The notes under the pieces are model-generated. The model worked only from the letters and a program-made list of their open reading frames with translations. It was not told the DNA's origin and did no database searches. Below, in pieces: positions 11,132 to 25,124 of a DNA stretch of 64,000 bases. The DNA comes from Anthoceros angustus. Its lineage: Eukaryota; Streptophyta; Anthocerotopsida; Anthocerotales; Anthocerotaceae. The translations under genes were made by a program, and so were the position numbers. Numbering within the stretch: position 1 is the stretch's first letter; each line of letters begins with the position of its first letter. Location: positions 1,612,001 to 1,676,000 of the forward strand of contig MU008169.1 of assembly GCA_010909165.1 (NCBI GenBank), read 5' to 3'.

Positions 11132-12112
11132 CGGATTCGATCAAAAACAACACTCCTCTCCACTGCTAAAAAACCTAATACAACTACCATGACTGCTGCA
11201 CAGGAATTAATTTTCACCTGTCAAGCTTCTGACACCCAGCTCTGTCCCTGCCACCAGGCACACCTCCTTCCGCCAATGCCTCACTCCTTCCTCTCTTCAA
11301 CACCACGTCCTCACTATCCGGGCCTGACTGCCATGACCATTCAACTATCAGTTCCAATCTTCCAAGCACGCATCTCCAAAACACACACTCTCGTAACCCA
11401 GCCTTTACCTGCTTCATCCTGGATTCGGCCAGAAACTGCCTCCACAATCCCTCGGCTGCACTCTGCTCATCTGCGGCACACCTGGAAACATAAAACCTTC
11501 AAAGCCATATAACAGGCGAGTCACAAAGAGGCAACAAAACCGGACTCCAGGCCTCACCCTGACTGCCGTGCTCCGCCGTGCCCTCCAGGCTGGACAGCCG
11601 CCTGGACCACTCCAACGCGGGGATGTGTGCCCCAGCCTTGCTCCAAACCAGCCCGCCGACAGCCCCGGACCTCCTCATCGCATCTTCAGCTCCCTCCAAG
11701 CATTGCTGCAACCAGCACTCACCTCACAGCCTCCCGGAGACCTAGCAACACCAGGATTCCTGCACCACCGGCCTTGCAGGGCTTCCATCCATGGCAACAC
11801 TCCACCCTGTCCCTGCCTTCCTTCAAATTGCACCAACTTTCCCTTGGCTGCCGCACTCCAATGTCCCCGGTGCCTTCACTTCACATGCTTCGTCTTCCTC
11901 TTTCGGAATTTGGGAAATTGTTTTATTTGTGTATACTCCTTAGCAAGGAAACGTTACTCAATATAAGAGCTAGAGGCGAAGTGATGAAAGCGTGAAACGT
12001 CTCAGTTTTTCTGTGCGAGACTCGCAGACCAGGAGAGCGTCATCCGAAACGAGATCGTCTTCAGTCATCAGGCTTGCGGGCTGCGCGTGGTGTGGTGAGC
12101 AAAACTTCGCAA
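11132..12112. other. Intergenic; may hold the 5' exon of the PPR gene
   Basis: The minus-strand frame at 11214-11447 and the sequence near 11420-11515 could supply a leader exon for the PPR gene (an ATG-led frame near 11514 and GT donors are present). I could not fix a model that keeps phase. No other gene is supported. Confidence 0.3.
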
Positions 12113-12325
12113 ATGACCCGAGGCAATCAGAGAGACCGCGATCGGGAGCGGGCGGCCGCTAGGACGGGCGGCGGGAAGGGAGCTAAGGTCAAGGATGACG
12201 GGCTCACGCCGGAGCAGCGCAGGGAGCGGGACGCAAAGGCATTGCAAGAAAAGCAGGCCAAGAAGGCGGCGAGCGGGCCTCCTGCCGGAGCGCCATCGGG
12301 GACTAAGCCTGCTGCCAAGAAATGA
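12113..12325 (+). CDS. SERF/4F5-family small basic protein
   Basis: A 70-residue protein beginning MTRGNQRDRDRERA, which is the signature start of the 4F5/SERF (small EDRK-rich factor) family. It continues with LTPEQRRERDAKALQEKQ and a Lys/Ala tail. SERF proteins are small, highly charged and largely helical or disordered; animal members modify protein aggregation and bind RNA, while the plant role is unknown. I chose the ATG at 12113 because it gives the canonical N-terminus; the frame upstream has only a TTG. It has a single exon and stands alone between the PPR and spastin-like genes. Confidence 0.88.
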   Translation: MTRGNQRDRDRERAAARTGGGKGAKVKDDGLTPEQRRERDAKALQEKQAKKAASGPPAGAPSGTKPAAKK

Positions 12326-13162
12326 GAGCAACAGCTAGCCGGCTGCCCCAATCTCTTGGTGCGGCGCACTTCTCATTTGCTTCCTGCGTGCCGGCACGGG
12401 AGGCTGCCGGCTAGCGCGATTTCTGTGCATATCCTCCTTCTCAAGCTATCCAAAAAGCCTGCTTCACCATGTGTGCGAGTGATTTCTGATCTGCTGCTGC
12501 CATTGGATCCGGCTCTTTGGCTTCAAGCTTCTGTCACGTTGTTGGTAATTGAGTCAGACAGAGCGGCTTTTGCGTGGATTATACCGGATCCACATCTATT
12601 TCATGTTTGCAAGTTCTCTCCTTTTCTCGTGTTGTCTTTCGCACTGCCTGTGAACCGGGCCGCTTGGGTTTCTCGAACGATGTCTGCTAGGGATTCCAGC
12701 ACTCGAGGTACCTAGCCAGGTAGGTGACGCGGTTTCTGTGTGAATCCTGCTTCTCGCTTCTCCAGCGTCAGATTGCGTGCGACTGATTTCTGATGTCGAG
12801 ACAGAGCAAGCTGCAACTTCTCGATTTCCCTGGATCCGCTCAAGGACCGTGTTCCTTCAGTTCAGTTGACCTGCTCTGCCCGACAGGAAAACTGGGTCCT
12901 TGGGTTTTGCCAACCATATACATCACGTCCAATAGGCGCGAAATTATTCTCAGAGTTCATTCAACATCCATAATCACAATCGTCATCTCATCTTGGGGCC
13001 GTCGCTAATGACACACTCACGACATGAGTTGTTGTCCAAGCACGGTGGTACTCGCAATAGATAGTTGGGCCGCTACAATTACGCAGACAATAGATCTGCG
13101 TAAGGGAACATAATCACAGTTTCTAAGAAATGGCAGTGAGGTGATCTAGCACCCACAAGTTA
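12326..13162. other. Intergenic region, no supported gene
   Basis: This is shared 3' flank of the SERF gene and the spastin-like gene, which converge here. The short open frames lack motifs. Nothing else is seen. Confidence 0.5.
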
Positions 13163-15927
<2,765 letters not shown>

Positions 15928-16776
15928 CACTGCCAGTCCACAGCCAGCCGCTCAGAGCTTCAAGGATCCACATCCAGCACCATCACTCTTCCCGCTCCTC
16001 ACCACACCACACTTCCTCTCCTCCCCGAACCGAAGAACGGAAGAATGGCGAATCCCTCCACTCCCCCCGGTAAAACAAGGCTTCCCCACACCACAACCCC
16101 AGTAAAAAGTCAAAATTTCTTCACCCCGCGGTGAAGCGGGGTAAAAACCCTCCGTCACGCAACACCCGCCCCTCCTTCAAATAATTTTAAACCCGTTGCC
16201 GCAACATGCGGGACGAAACCGGGCCGGGGCGGCGGCAGGGCCCGCCCCATCCGACCAGGATCTGCGGCGGGCCCGGGCCAGGGAAGCTCGAAGCCGGGAC
16301 GGGAAGGGAAGGGAAAAGGGAAGGGAAGGAGGCGGCGGAGGCTGGAGAGGCGGCCACCAACAAATTCGCGCCGTCTGCGCATCCATCTCGAGTCCTCCTC
16401 GTGGACATGGATCCTTGTCTCCGCAAATTTGTAGCGGTCTCCACGTGAATCCTCCGTCCCCTCCCTCCATGGTGCCGCCGGGCCTGCATTCGGCTCAGCA
16501 ACACACGCCCACCAGGAGCACCAGCAGCGGCATCAGCAGCATCGGCGAAAGCAGACGCAGAAGCAGAAGAATCAGCAGGCTCGGATTGCTCGACACCAGC
16601 CTTCTCGTCTCCTCCTTCCTGCTGGAAGGAGCGGCCCGTCTTCCCTCGCCGCAGGGACAGACCACGGCAGATCGTTTCCCGGTTCTTGGACGAGACCGCG
16701 GACTCCGGACGCTCCAGAGGTCGGCGCGGGGCGAGAGCGAGCGGGGGGTAGGGATCGGGAGTCCGGACCACCAGAC
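15928..16776. other. Shared upstream region of spastin-like and TORTIFOLIA1-like genes
   Basis: The two genes are divergent, so this 850 bp holds both promoters and 5' leaders. It is C/G-rich, especially near 16200-16340. A short hairpin ACCCCGC..GCGGGGT is visible near 16122-16143. No gene is supported. Confidence 0.45.
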
Positions 16777-18638
16777 ATGAGCGTGGCGACGATGGTGCCC
16801 GGGGCGGGGGCGGGGAAGTGCGGGAACGGGAATGGGAAGTTTCTGGCGATGGCGGAGCTGCGGAACCGGGTGCTGGCGGCGCTGAACAAGCTGTGCGACC
16901 GGGACACGCAGCAGATCGGGGTGGAGGATCTGGAGAGCATCGCGCAGGGCGTGACGGCGGAGGGGATCGCGGTCTTCCTGGCCTGCCTCTACGACACGGA
17001 CGGGCAGCAGAAGGCGGTGATGCGGCGGGAGTGCGTGCGGCTGCTGGGGAGCCTGGCGGAGCTGCATCCGGAGCTCCTGTCCCCGCACCTCCCTCGCATG
17101 GTGGGAAGCATCGTGCGGCGGCTCAAGGACCCCGACTCCGGGGTGCGCGACGCCTGCGCGGACGCCATGGCCAGCCTCGCGGCCCGGGTCCCGTACCCCG
17201 CCGGGGCGCCGGGGCCGGGAAGCTTCCAGGACATCGCGGGCGTGGCGGCGTCCTCGGCCGCGGTGGGGGTGTACGTGAAGCCGCTGCTGGACGCGCTGGG
17301 GGAGCAGGGCCGGAGCGTGCAGGCCGGGGCTGCGATGTGCCTGGCGCGGGTGGTCCAGGAGAAGGAGAAGCAGGTCCCGACCGGGGTGCTGCAGCGCCTG
17401 GTGCCGCGGGTGGTGAAGCTGATGGGGAGCCCGGTGTTCCAGGCCAGGCCCGCGCTGGTGGGAGTGATGGCGAGCCTGGCGCCGGCGCTCGGGGCCGCCG
17501 GGGTGGCCGGGGTCCCGCTGCTGGCCTCCCTGCCGCTGCTGCCGGAGGGCTGGAGGCGCGGACTGGGCCCTGCGGAAGGCCGCGGCCGACGCTCTGCTGC
17601 GCTTCGCGTGTGCTGGATCCCGCGCTGGTGAGCCCGTTCCGGGCCGCGGTGGCCCCGGCGCTGCAGGCCGCCAGGTTTGATAAGGTGAAGCCGGTGCGGG
17701 ACAGCGTTGCCGAGGCCCTGCGGGTGTGGAACGCGCTGGCCTGTGCCGGAGACGCAGACGCAGACGCAGACGAGGGCCCGGAGGTGTCGTCGCCGGCGCC
17801 GGCGCCGGAGAAGGTCGAGGCCGGTGGCGGAGCTGCGGGAGACGCCGGGGTGAGGAGGCGCAGCCCGGTGTTGAGTGACAGGAAGACGAACCTGGATTTC
17901 TTCAGGAAGCTCGGGGGCGGGAGGAGCGACGGGCAGGAGATCCAGATCGATGTGCGCGCGCCTCCTCCGGGTGCGGGTGCGGGTGCGGGTTCGGAGGTGA
18001 GCCCGGTGGTGCCCGAGATACCGTTGTTTGAGGCAGCCAGGAGGGAGGAGAGCAGGGAGGCGGAACGTACCTTTTATCGGCCGTATGGGGAGGAGAGGGG
18101 GCGGCAGAGCCGGGAGGCTACTGCGGCCTTGCTCTTGTCTTCCGCCTTCTCGCCGGTTGGACACTCCCGGGAGGTGGGGGATGCGGGGCTGTGGAGTCCC
18201 GTGTGTCGGCATCTGCAGGAGATTGAGCGGCAGCAGGCGCAGCTGACGGAGCAGTTTCGGGTGTTCGCTGCGAGCTCGCAGGATCAGATGAGCAGGTTGG
18301 AGGCTGCGCTGTGTCTGCTGGAGAGGGCTGTGCAGCATGTGAGGCGCGATGTTGCGACGGGCCGGTTTGGGGAAGGGCCTAAGGCACGGAGGGAGAGTGG
18401 GAATGGGTTCGGGAGTGAGGGACGGTTCTCGTCTGCGGAAGGGTTGCGGGTGAAGGCGGACGGTGACGAGGAGGAGAGGGAGGTTGATATCAGCGCTTCT
18501 CTGCGCTTCGATGGGCCTGGGAGAGGGATGTGGCAGAGTGCGAATGCGCAAGCTAAGGCTACGGTTGCTGCCATCCGGGGAGCTGGTGTGCAGGGAGACG
18601 GTCTGGAGAGGGAGGTGGGGAAGCTGGATTTGAATTGA
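16777..18638 (+). CDS. TORTIFOLIA1/SPIRAL2-like microtubule-associated protein (frame break)
   Basis: A plant microtubule-associated HEAT-repeat protein. The N-terminal TOG-like array starts at about residue 25 with LRNRVLAALNKLCDRDTQQI and LPRMVGSIVRRLKDPDSGVR. A Ser/Pro-rich middle with SDRKTNLDFFRKLGG follows, then a C-terminal coiled region (LWSPVCRHLQEIERQQ, MSRLEAALCLLERAVQHVRR) and the end EREVGKLDLN. The N-terminal frame runs to 17631, but the rest is in the -1 frame. The switch lies at about 17545-17620, where the sequence looks short of about four bases in G-rich and GTGT runs. A second copy of this region at 19130-19220 differs at two of those positions. So the gene is either broken or the consensus is wrong here. 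The family assignment is firm. It is very GC-rich with no visible intron. Confidence 0.78.
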
Positions 18639-20565
18639 GTTTAGGGTCAGGATGACAGTCCTGGGTAGACGAACTTTTTCCAAACAACTTGTATAGAAAA
18701 CTCTTGTGTGAGAGAGTGTGCCTGTTTGTGTGTGAGGGCTTTTGACATGCATAGGTATGTGAAAACTTGCATTGCGATCATCAGAGTTCGGATTAGAGGA
18801 ATAAGGACAGTTGAATTGATAACGGCCATATCACCAGTACAAAGTTCGTCCAACAAGACTTCGACCTACAGAGAAGGAAAACTCAAGTGTGGCTGGCGCT
18901 CACCCCGATGCCTAAACATGGATGCCTTTGCGGGGAGGTTGCTTGGCAGCAAAATTTACATGATTCACACCTTGCATCAAAGGGGTGCTGCAGCGCCTGG
19001 TGCCGCGGGTGGTGAAGCTGATGGGGAGCCTGGTGTTCCAGGCCAGGCCCGCGCTGGTGGGAGTGATGGCGAGCCTGGCGCCGGCGCTCAGGGCCGCCGG
19101 GTGGCCGGGGTCCCGCTGCTGGCCTCCCTGCCGCTGCTGCCGGAGGGCTGGAGAGCGCGGACTGGGCCCTGCGGAAGGCCGCGGCCGACGCTCTGCTGCG
19201 CTTCGCGTGTGTGCTGGATCCCGCGCTGGTGAGCCCGTTCCGGGCCGCGGTGGCCCCGGCGCTGCAGGCCGCCAGGTTTGATAAGGTGAAGCCGGTGCGG
19301 GACAGCGTTGCCGAGGCCCTGCGGGTGTGGAACGCGCTGGCCTGTGCCGGAGACGCAGACGCAGACGCAGACGAGGGCCCGGAGTGTCGTCGCCGGCGCC
19401 GGAGAAGGTCGAGGCCGGTGGCGGAGCTGCGGGAGACGCCGGGGTGAGGAGGCGCAGCCCGGTGTTGAGTGACAGGAAGACGAACCTGGATTTCTTCAGG
19501 AAGCTCGGGGGCGGGAGCGACGGGCAGGAGATCCAGATCGATGTGCGCGCCTCCTCCGGGTGCGGGTGCGGGTGCGGGTTCGGAGGTGAGCCCGGTGGTG
19601 CCGAGATACCGTTGTTTGAGGCAGCCAGGAGGAGAGAGCAGGGAGGCGGAACGTACCTTTTATCGGCCGTATGGGGAGGAGAGGGGCGGCAGAGCCGGAG
19701 GCTACTGCGGCCTTGCTCTTGTCTTCCGCCTTCTCGCCGGTTGGACACTCCCGGGAGGTGGGGATGCAGGGCTGTGGAGTCCCGTGTGTCGGCATCTGCA
19801 GGAGATTGAGCGGCAGCAGCAGCAGCTGACGGAGCAGTTTCGGGTGTTCGCTGCGAGCTCGCAGGATCAGATGAGCAGGTTGGAGGCTGCGCTGTGTCTG
19901 CTGGAGAGGGCTGTGCAGCATGTGAGGCGCGATGTTGCGACGGGCCGGTTTGGGGAAGGGCCTAAGGCACGGAGGAGAGTGGGAATGGGTTCGGGAGTGA
20001 GGGACGGTTCTCGTCTGCGGAAGGGTTGCGGGTGAAGGCGGACGGTGACGAGGAGGAGAGGGAGGTTGATATCAGCGCTTCTCTGCGCTTCGATGGGCCT
20101 GGGAGAGGGATGTGGCAGAGTGCGCAAGCTAAGGCTACAGTTGCTGCCATCCGGGGAGCTGGTGTGCAGGAGACGGTCTGGAGGGAGGTGGGAAGCTGGA
20201 TTTGAATTGAGTTTAGGGTCAGGATGACAGTCCTGGGTAGACGAACTTTTCCAAACAACTTGTATAGAAAACTCTTGTGTGAGAGAGTGTGCCTGTTTGT
20301 GTGTGAGGGCTTTTGACATGCATAGGTATGTGAAAACTTGCATTGCGATCATCAGAGTTCGGATTAGAGGAATAAGGACAGTTGAATTGATAACGGCCAT
20401 ATCACCAGTACAAAGTTCGTCCAACAAGACTTCGACCTACAGAGAAGGGAAAACTCAAGTGTGGCTGGCGCTCACCCCCGATGCCTAAACATGGATGCCT
20501 TTGCGGGGAGGTTGCTTGGCAGCAAAATTTACATGATTCACACCCTTGCATCAAAGGGGTGCTGC
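17383..20565 (+). repeat. 1.6-kb tandem duplication of TORTIFOLIA1-like 3' half
   Basis: Copy 1 runs from about 17383 to 18981 and copy 2 from about 18982 to 20555. The unit covers the second half of the coding region plus about 340 bp of 3' flank. The same 10-mer GGGGTGCTGC stands at all three breakpoints (17383, 18982, 20556). The copies are nearly identical but differ by many 1-6 base indels in G/C runs and short repeats, and by a few substitutions. Confidence 0.93.
18982..20213 (+). pseudogene. Partial duplicate of TORTIFOLIA1-like gene
   Basis: This copy lacks the N-terminal half and has no start of its own. It repeats LQRLVPRVVKLMGSLVFQAR to the coiled region and C-terminal tail. Several indels relative to copy 1 (for example near 19384, 19609 and 19970) break the frame repeatedly. 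It directly follows the 3' flank of the parent gene, so it should not be expressed as an intact protein. It could also be a haplotype or assembly duplicate. Confidence 0.82.
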
Positions 20566-20715
20566 GTGCAAAACCATCCCAGACTTCAGTAGTTGGCGGT
20601 GGGAGGGGACGGCGGGTGGTGCCTTACCGCGGGCTCGGGAAAGCTTTGATTGCACCGGGGCAAGGAGGCAAGCGGTTGGTTGTGTTAGGAGCCAGATTGT
20701 GCAATCTGGAGGCTG

Positions 20716-21489
20716 TCAAGATTTGGTACCGCCGAACAAGCCACCAATACTGAAAGTCTCACCAGGTTTCACGATGTTGCCAGGACCAAACGAACCATCT
20801 TTACGGGGATATCCAGCGTACACCGGACGCTTTGGTCTGGAACCAGGGGGAGCAGCATAATCCACGACTATAATTCTCCCGAGCAAGTTCTGCAACCGAT
20901 TAAGCGTTAGACAACTCTGATTGCAAGTGCTCCGGAACCTCTTCAAACGAAAAAAACCCTAATTCAGCAACAGTGTTGAGGGCAAGCCGGCCAAAAATAC
21001 TAACCTGGCCATCCATGGCTTTCTTTGCAGCCTCTGCCTCTGCTTCGGTGCTGTAAGAAACAAAACCGAATCCCTTCCCCCGCCCAGTTTCATGATCGAT
21101 GACAATCCTCGCTGGAGAAGGCACATTCAATTCCGTCAGGGGAGCAGCCACGACACCAGAAACCATGACAAAACTGTGACACGGTCAGTGACATCACCGT
21201 CAGAAATCTCGCCGTAGGGCGAGAAGGCTTTTATCAAATGCTCGTCATTGGTGCCGCTCTTGAGGCCTGCCAAACTCCGGAGCGTCATCAGATGGAGCCC
21301 TCGTCAGGCAAGATCAGCGCCAGCCGCCAGAGCACACCAAGCTTCCTCACCTCCGACATAGAGCTTCTTCCCCGTGGCCATGCCCCTGAGCCCCAGGTGA
21401 CGCGCAGGCACCGAAGCCATCCCGTCGTGCAGCGGCCATCGAGCTACCGACTGCCTGACTGTAGCTCCCACCCTCCCGAACAAAGCCAT
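20716..21489 (-). CDS. Mitochondrial-type RRM RNA-binding protein
   Basis: Four exons: about 21489-21390, 21268-21202, 21114-21006 and 20890-20716, all in consistent phase. The N-terminus (MALFGRVGATVRQSVARWPL, rich in Arg and Ala, with no early acid) looks like a mitochondrial presequence. One RRM follows: KLYVGG (RNP2) in exon 1, LIKAFSPYGEIS in exon 2, GKGFGFVSYS (RNP1) in exon 3 and AMDGQ-NLLGRIIVVDYA across the exon 3/4 border. A C-terminal tail of about 45 residues contains PKRPVYAGYPRKDGSFGPGN. Small organellar RRM proteins (GRP and ORRM types) act in RNA editing, stability or splicing in angiosperms; that role here is inferred. Confidence 0.85.
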
Positions 21490-21891
21490 TGCTTTTCACC
21501 CGCAAGCTCTTGCAACAATCAATATTGCTGCTCCTGGTGCTGCTGTTGTTCCTGCAGTATCAGTAACTGTGAAACATCAACAGCCCCAGCCAGCCCCGTT
21601 CTCCGTCCAGAACTACTGATCCAGAACCCAGACTCAAATTAGGGATCCAAGGTTTAACAATAATATATACATCATGGCCCGATGGATATCCATGCATGCC
21701 CAAATCGCATGCATCCTCCTTGAAGTTTGTTAGGGTGGCACCGTGGCATCCAAAGAGACGGCAGTGCGAATGAGAAGTTCCAGCTGCATCTTTGAAAAGA
21801 GCGATGCAAATGAATAGGTGCAGTTTTCCTCTGCACATGGAGAGGAGGATGTAAACTACATAGGTGGCCTAGAGTGGGTAACGGAGGATCA
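21490..21891. other. Intergenic region between RRM gene and COG3
   Basis: Promoter side of the RRM gene and 3' flank of COG3. Short frames only; nothing recognised. Confidence 0.45.
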
Positions 21892-24351
21892 TCAACATAA
21901 TCCGTCAAGATACGCCTGTAGCTCAGAAAGAGTACGAAGACCAATCATGTCTGCATCCTCCTGCGTGTACTCGGAATGAACCAGTAGCAGAATCTGACCG
22001 TGAGCCTCTACGATGTTGGTCTTGATTGGTTTGAACAAGATTGCACGCGTGGAGGAGTTGGGGAGGTAGAGCTTCATCTTGGCCACCGCGAGGGGCAGTT
22101 CATCCTTAAGAGCAGCATCAACTTTCGTTACCAGTTCTGCAACTTTATCTGGAGTTGCAAATGCTTGCTGCTTGAGGACTCTCGCTTCTCCTACTCCCCC
22201 CTTCGCATTTGAAGAGGGAGCCACCTTGATGGCTGTCACTTTTGTGATGAAAGACAGCATGGGCTCCACTGACAACTTTGTCACAAACATGATGAACTGC
22301 TCACAAGTGGCCTTCAATGTCTTCTCCAGCTCATGTTTGGCATCTACCTGGTTCTCCAGCACTCGAGGAGAGAATACCCGCGCAAATGCTAATGCTGACC
22401 TGCTCGTAAAATCAAACATGGAGGCCTGGCCTCGCAAAATCTTCCGGAGATGTTCCAGCAGGTGCGTAAAATCCAGCTCTTTGTGGGTTGCAGAAAATTC
22501 AATCTCAAAAGGGATGATCTGTTCTCGCAGTATCAGCAAGTGCTTGATAAGGAAAAGCTGTCCATCCATTGACGATGCACGCCTTGTGACCAACTTGCTT
22601 GCACGCTGTATCGAGGAAGAGCATATATTCACAGCATCCTGAGCCAGACCGGTAAATATGCCTTGCTCAAGACATCGGTACAGCTTGGAGAGGCATGATA
22701 AGGTCTTCTCCAGTGGTGGATACCAAGCAGCATAAGCTTCCCTGCCATCTTCATCCTCGTGCCCGGCTGCAGCAGCCAAAGCCATAGCTTGCTCCAGTTT
22801 AGCGGGATAGTCAAGATCCTCTGACAGCGGCAGATAGTTTGCAATCTCATCGCGCATGTACGTCTGCGCCCTGAAAGTCAGTCGTTCTTGCACATCTGCC
22901 AGTGTGCGCAAGATTGTTGGTTTCAAGCCTGCAACAGATTCTCCCCGTCGGCTTAACTGCTCTTCTAGCATCTCGCCTTTTAGAATGTCCACCAGTTCAC
23001 ACAGATGATCCAGATCTGCTTCATGAATGAACTTGGGCCTCAAGGTGTCATACAGAGCTGTGCACAACGGCTCAACTAGAGGTATAAGGTTTGAAACCTC
23101 AGAAGAGGACGAAGGGAAAAAGTGATCAAATAGCTGGTGCTCAAGCTGACAAACCTGAATCAGGTACGCACATCCCGATCTGGTCAAGGACGTCAAAGGC
23201 TCGTTCTTGGCATATTCTCCCAACCGTTGAAGCACCACCCCTTGCACCAAAGCCAGACGCTGTTCGCAATAAAGTGTATGACAATCCGCAAGCACTTGAG
23301 CGTACTCTTTCCGAGAGCCTCTGCTTTCAATCTCCTCCATCAAAGGCTTCAAGTCATGAGCTGCAGCTTTAAACCGCACATACAGTACTGACGTCTCCGA
23401 TCCTTCTGCTATGAATGCTTTCCCACTGGCACCCATACTTTCCCTGATAGCCGCTTGCACCTGAGCTGCTCCTGCTCTCAGCACTGACAGAACATGTGAT
23501 CTCACCATTCCCAAGGCCCTGGACTGTAGCTGCCTGAACTTCACAAGGTATGTGCTGGAATCGGCATACTGAGGATTGTTGCTCACGTACGAGATGCATT
23601 CATCCAGTCGCTTCAGAAGCGGCAGGAAGTGCCCACTTGCCACGCTCATGGTAGGTGCATAAAACTGTGTAGCAATTGACTCCAACTCATCGAAGTAGTT
23701 CAGCTTAGTTTTCAGGGCCTCAGCAAACTCCACAAGCCTGTCTTTCTCCATAACCAGCCGCTCACAGGCATCATGCAAAGTCTTCGTCTTAGTAGCCACA
23801 GCTTGATGCTGTGCTTGCAGGTCATCGAATAACCCTAGAGTACTGTCCACATGACCAAGCAACTCATCACATGTCTGCAGATGCCCTGTCAAAGTGTTCA
23901 CATACTGTCTGTATTTCTCCTCAGTCTCCGACTTCATGGCAGCCTCCAGATCCGCGTGCCATTTGTAAAATTGGTGACTATTCACCAAAGCAAGCTCGCT
24001 CAAATCAAAGGTCTGCTGGGAAACGTCCACCAAAGCCGAAGCTTCAAGGGGCCCCGATCCCGGGCCCGGCTTGCTGCTCACACTTCCAGCCAATTGCAAA
24101 TGAGGTGGCACTGGTCTCTCCGCACAAACCTGTCCCAGTAGCGCGATCGCTGCCAACTGCCTTTCCGTCAAAGGCGCAGTCTGCCACACAATACACCACA
24201 ATGAACACTCCGGCTTCCACCTCTGACAACACCAACCTGCAGCCAAGCAAGGATCCAACCATACCTGTTCCCAGGCGGACGCGAAAATGTAACCCTTGGA
24301 AACTGCAGCGGATCGGGGAGCTGCCGGAAGCTGCCCGGGGCTCGCCATCAT
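21892..24351 (-). CDS. COG3: Conserved oligomeric Golgi complex subunit 3
   Basis: A vesicle tether subunit that works in retrograde transport within the Golgi. The frame is open from the ATG at 24351 to 21892, but 24181-24264 is best read as an 84-bp intron (GTATGG..GGCAG). Removing it joins FASAWEQ to TAPLTERQL as in other plant COG3 proteins and gives 791 residues. Typical features are the N-terminal [12 protein letters not shown], the coiled-coil region around [20 protein letters not shown], the conserved [35 protein letters not shown], and the C-terminal half with [13 protein letters not shown]. Because the intron is a multiple of three and free of stops, intron retention would give an 819-residue form with 28 extra residues. 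A fragment of this gene is found at 31365-31532. Confidence 0.93.
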   Translation of the reverse strand: MMASPGQLPAAPRSAAVSKGYIFASAWEQVWLDPCLAAGWCCQRWKPECSLWCIVWQTAPLTERQLAAIALLGQVCAERPVPPHLQLAGSVSSKPGPGSGPLEASALVDVSQQTFDLSELALVNSHQFYKWHADLEAAMKSETEEKYRQYVNTLTGHLQTCDELLGHVDSTLGLFDDLQAQHQAVATKTKTLHDACERLVMEKDRLVEFAEALKTKLNYFDELESIATQFYAPTMSVASGHFLPLLKRLDECISYVSNNPQYADSSTYLVKFRQLQSRALGMVRSHVLSVLRAGAAQVQAAIRESMGASGKAFIAEGSETSVLYVRFKAAAHDLKPLMEEIESRGSRKEYAQVLADCHTLYCEQRLALVQGVVLQRLGEYAKNEPLTSLTRSGCAYLIQVCQLEHQLFDHFFPSSSSEVSNLIPLVEPLCTALYDTLRPKFIHEADLDHLCELVDILKGEMLEEQLSRRGESVAGLKPTILRTLADVQERLTFRAQTYMRDEIANYLPLSEDLDYPAKLEQAMALAAAAGHEDEDGREAYAAWYPPLEKTLSCLSKLYRCLEQGIFTGLAQDAVNICSSSIQRASKLVTRRASSMDGQLFLIKHLLILREQIIPFEIEFSATHKELDFTHLLEHLRKILRGQASMFDFTSRSALAFARVFSPRVLENQVDAKHELEKTLKATCEQFIMFVTKLSVEPMLSFITKVTAIKVAPSSNAKGGVGEARVLKQQAFATPDKVAELVTKVDAALKDELPLAVAKMKLYLPNSSTRAILFKPIKTNIVEAHGQILLLVHSEYTQEDADMIGLRTLSELQAYLDGLC

Positions 24352-24444
24352 CCTCCTCGTTTGGCGTATACTGTAGATCCAACACAGTTGCCTCCAAGTT
24401 GCTCCAACCCTGTGTTTCCGCTCTCGAGGTGGTTTATCGCCAAT

Positions 24445-24771
24445 CTAAGATGTGGCCACGGGCATGGCTTGCTGCGTTTGATGGATCATGGCCTTGCCGA
24501 TAGGGAGATGGAAGCTTTTCCGAGTACAAAGAACTTGTCCTTCAAAAATCCCGAGCTCCAGAACTGGCATCCCATCCGAGTCCTGTTTCAGGGGAGGGCC
24601 TGTCACTTTGATTTCCTGCCCGTCTGTTGTTACATTCAGCTCCCGAGCGGTCTCTGAACTATGGCCCCAGTATGGCAACCGGACTCGTTGTGGACCCAAT
24701 TCGTGTGTGTGCAGAGATTCTACGAGGAGCTCCCGCTCACCGCATCTTAGGGAGACAACCCTGGCAAACAA
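24445..24771 (-). CDS. Hypothetical protein, possibly part of a spliced gene
   Basis: A 108-codon frame containing LHTHELGPQRVRLPYWGHSS and GPPLKQDSDGMPVLELGIFE, with composition more protein-like than its neighbours. I do not recognise a family. Frames upstream (to about 25075) might add an exon. It sits between the divergent COG3 start and the PPR pseudogene. Confidence 0.3.
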   Translation of the reverse strand: MFARVVSLRCGERELLVESLHTHELGPQRVRLPYWGHSSETARELNVTTDGQEIKVTGPPLKQDSDGMPVLELGIFEGQVLCTRKSFHLPIGKAMIHQTQQAMPVATS

Positions 24772-25124
24772 AGCATGCAGGTGCAGCAGTGTAAGGAGCC
24801 CACCACTTCCACTTCTCAGAAAGTGGGTGGGTAGGGACGGGTTTTCCAGCTATGGTTGTTGCCAGGAGCAGGAGCACTTGTGGCAGCAATTTTGTTCTGG
24901 ACCCTACCATTTGGTGGGACAACAGACGAGATATGAGGAGCTCCCGTGCGCCTGACTTCCGGCGTAGGGGGTCCGGCGAGGTGCTGTGGTTGAAGGGCCT
25001 GTTTGAGCTAGCTTGGGTTGATGAGCAGCTCGTTTCCTTGGATCTGCAAATGGGTCTTGGTGCCGCTCCTTCCAAGGCGAGCTGTCCGAATAGTCCTGAA
25101 CTTGGCGGGAGTGAAGGATCGGGA

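Noticed and set aside
16187-16780. Frames on both strands of 194 codons upstream of the TORTIFOLIA1-like gene
   Set aside because: Both strands are open only because of high GC content; no start context, motif or splice logic supports a gene.
16989-18752. Long minus-strand frame (587 codons) across the TORTIFOLIA1-like gene
   Set aside because: It is the antisense shadow of a very GC-rich coding region; its composition is Pro/Arg/Ser-rich and it has no motif.
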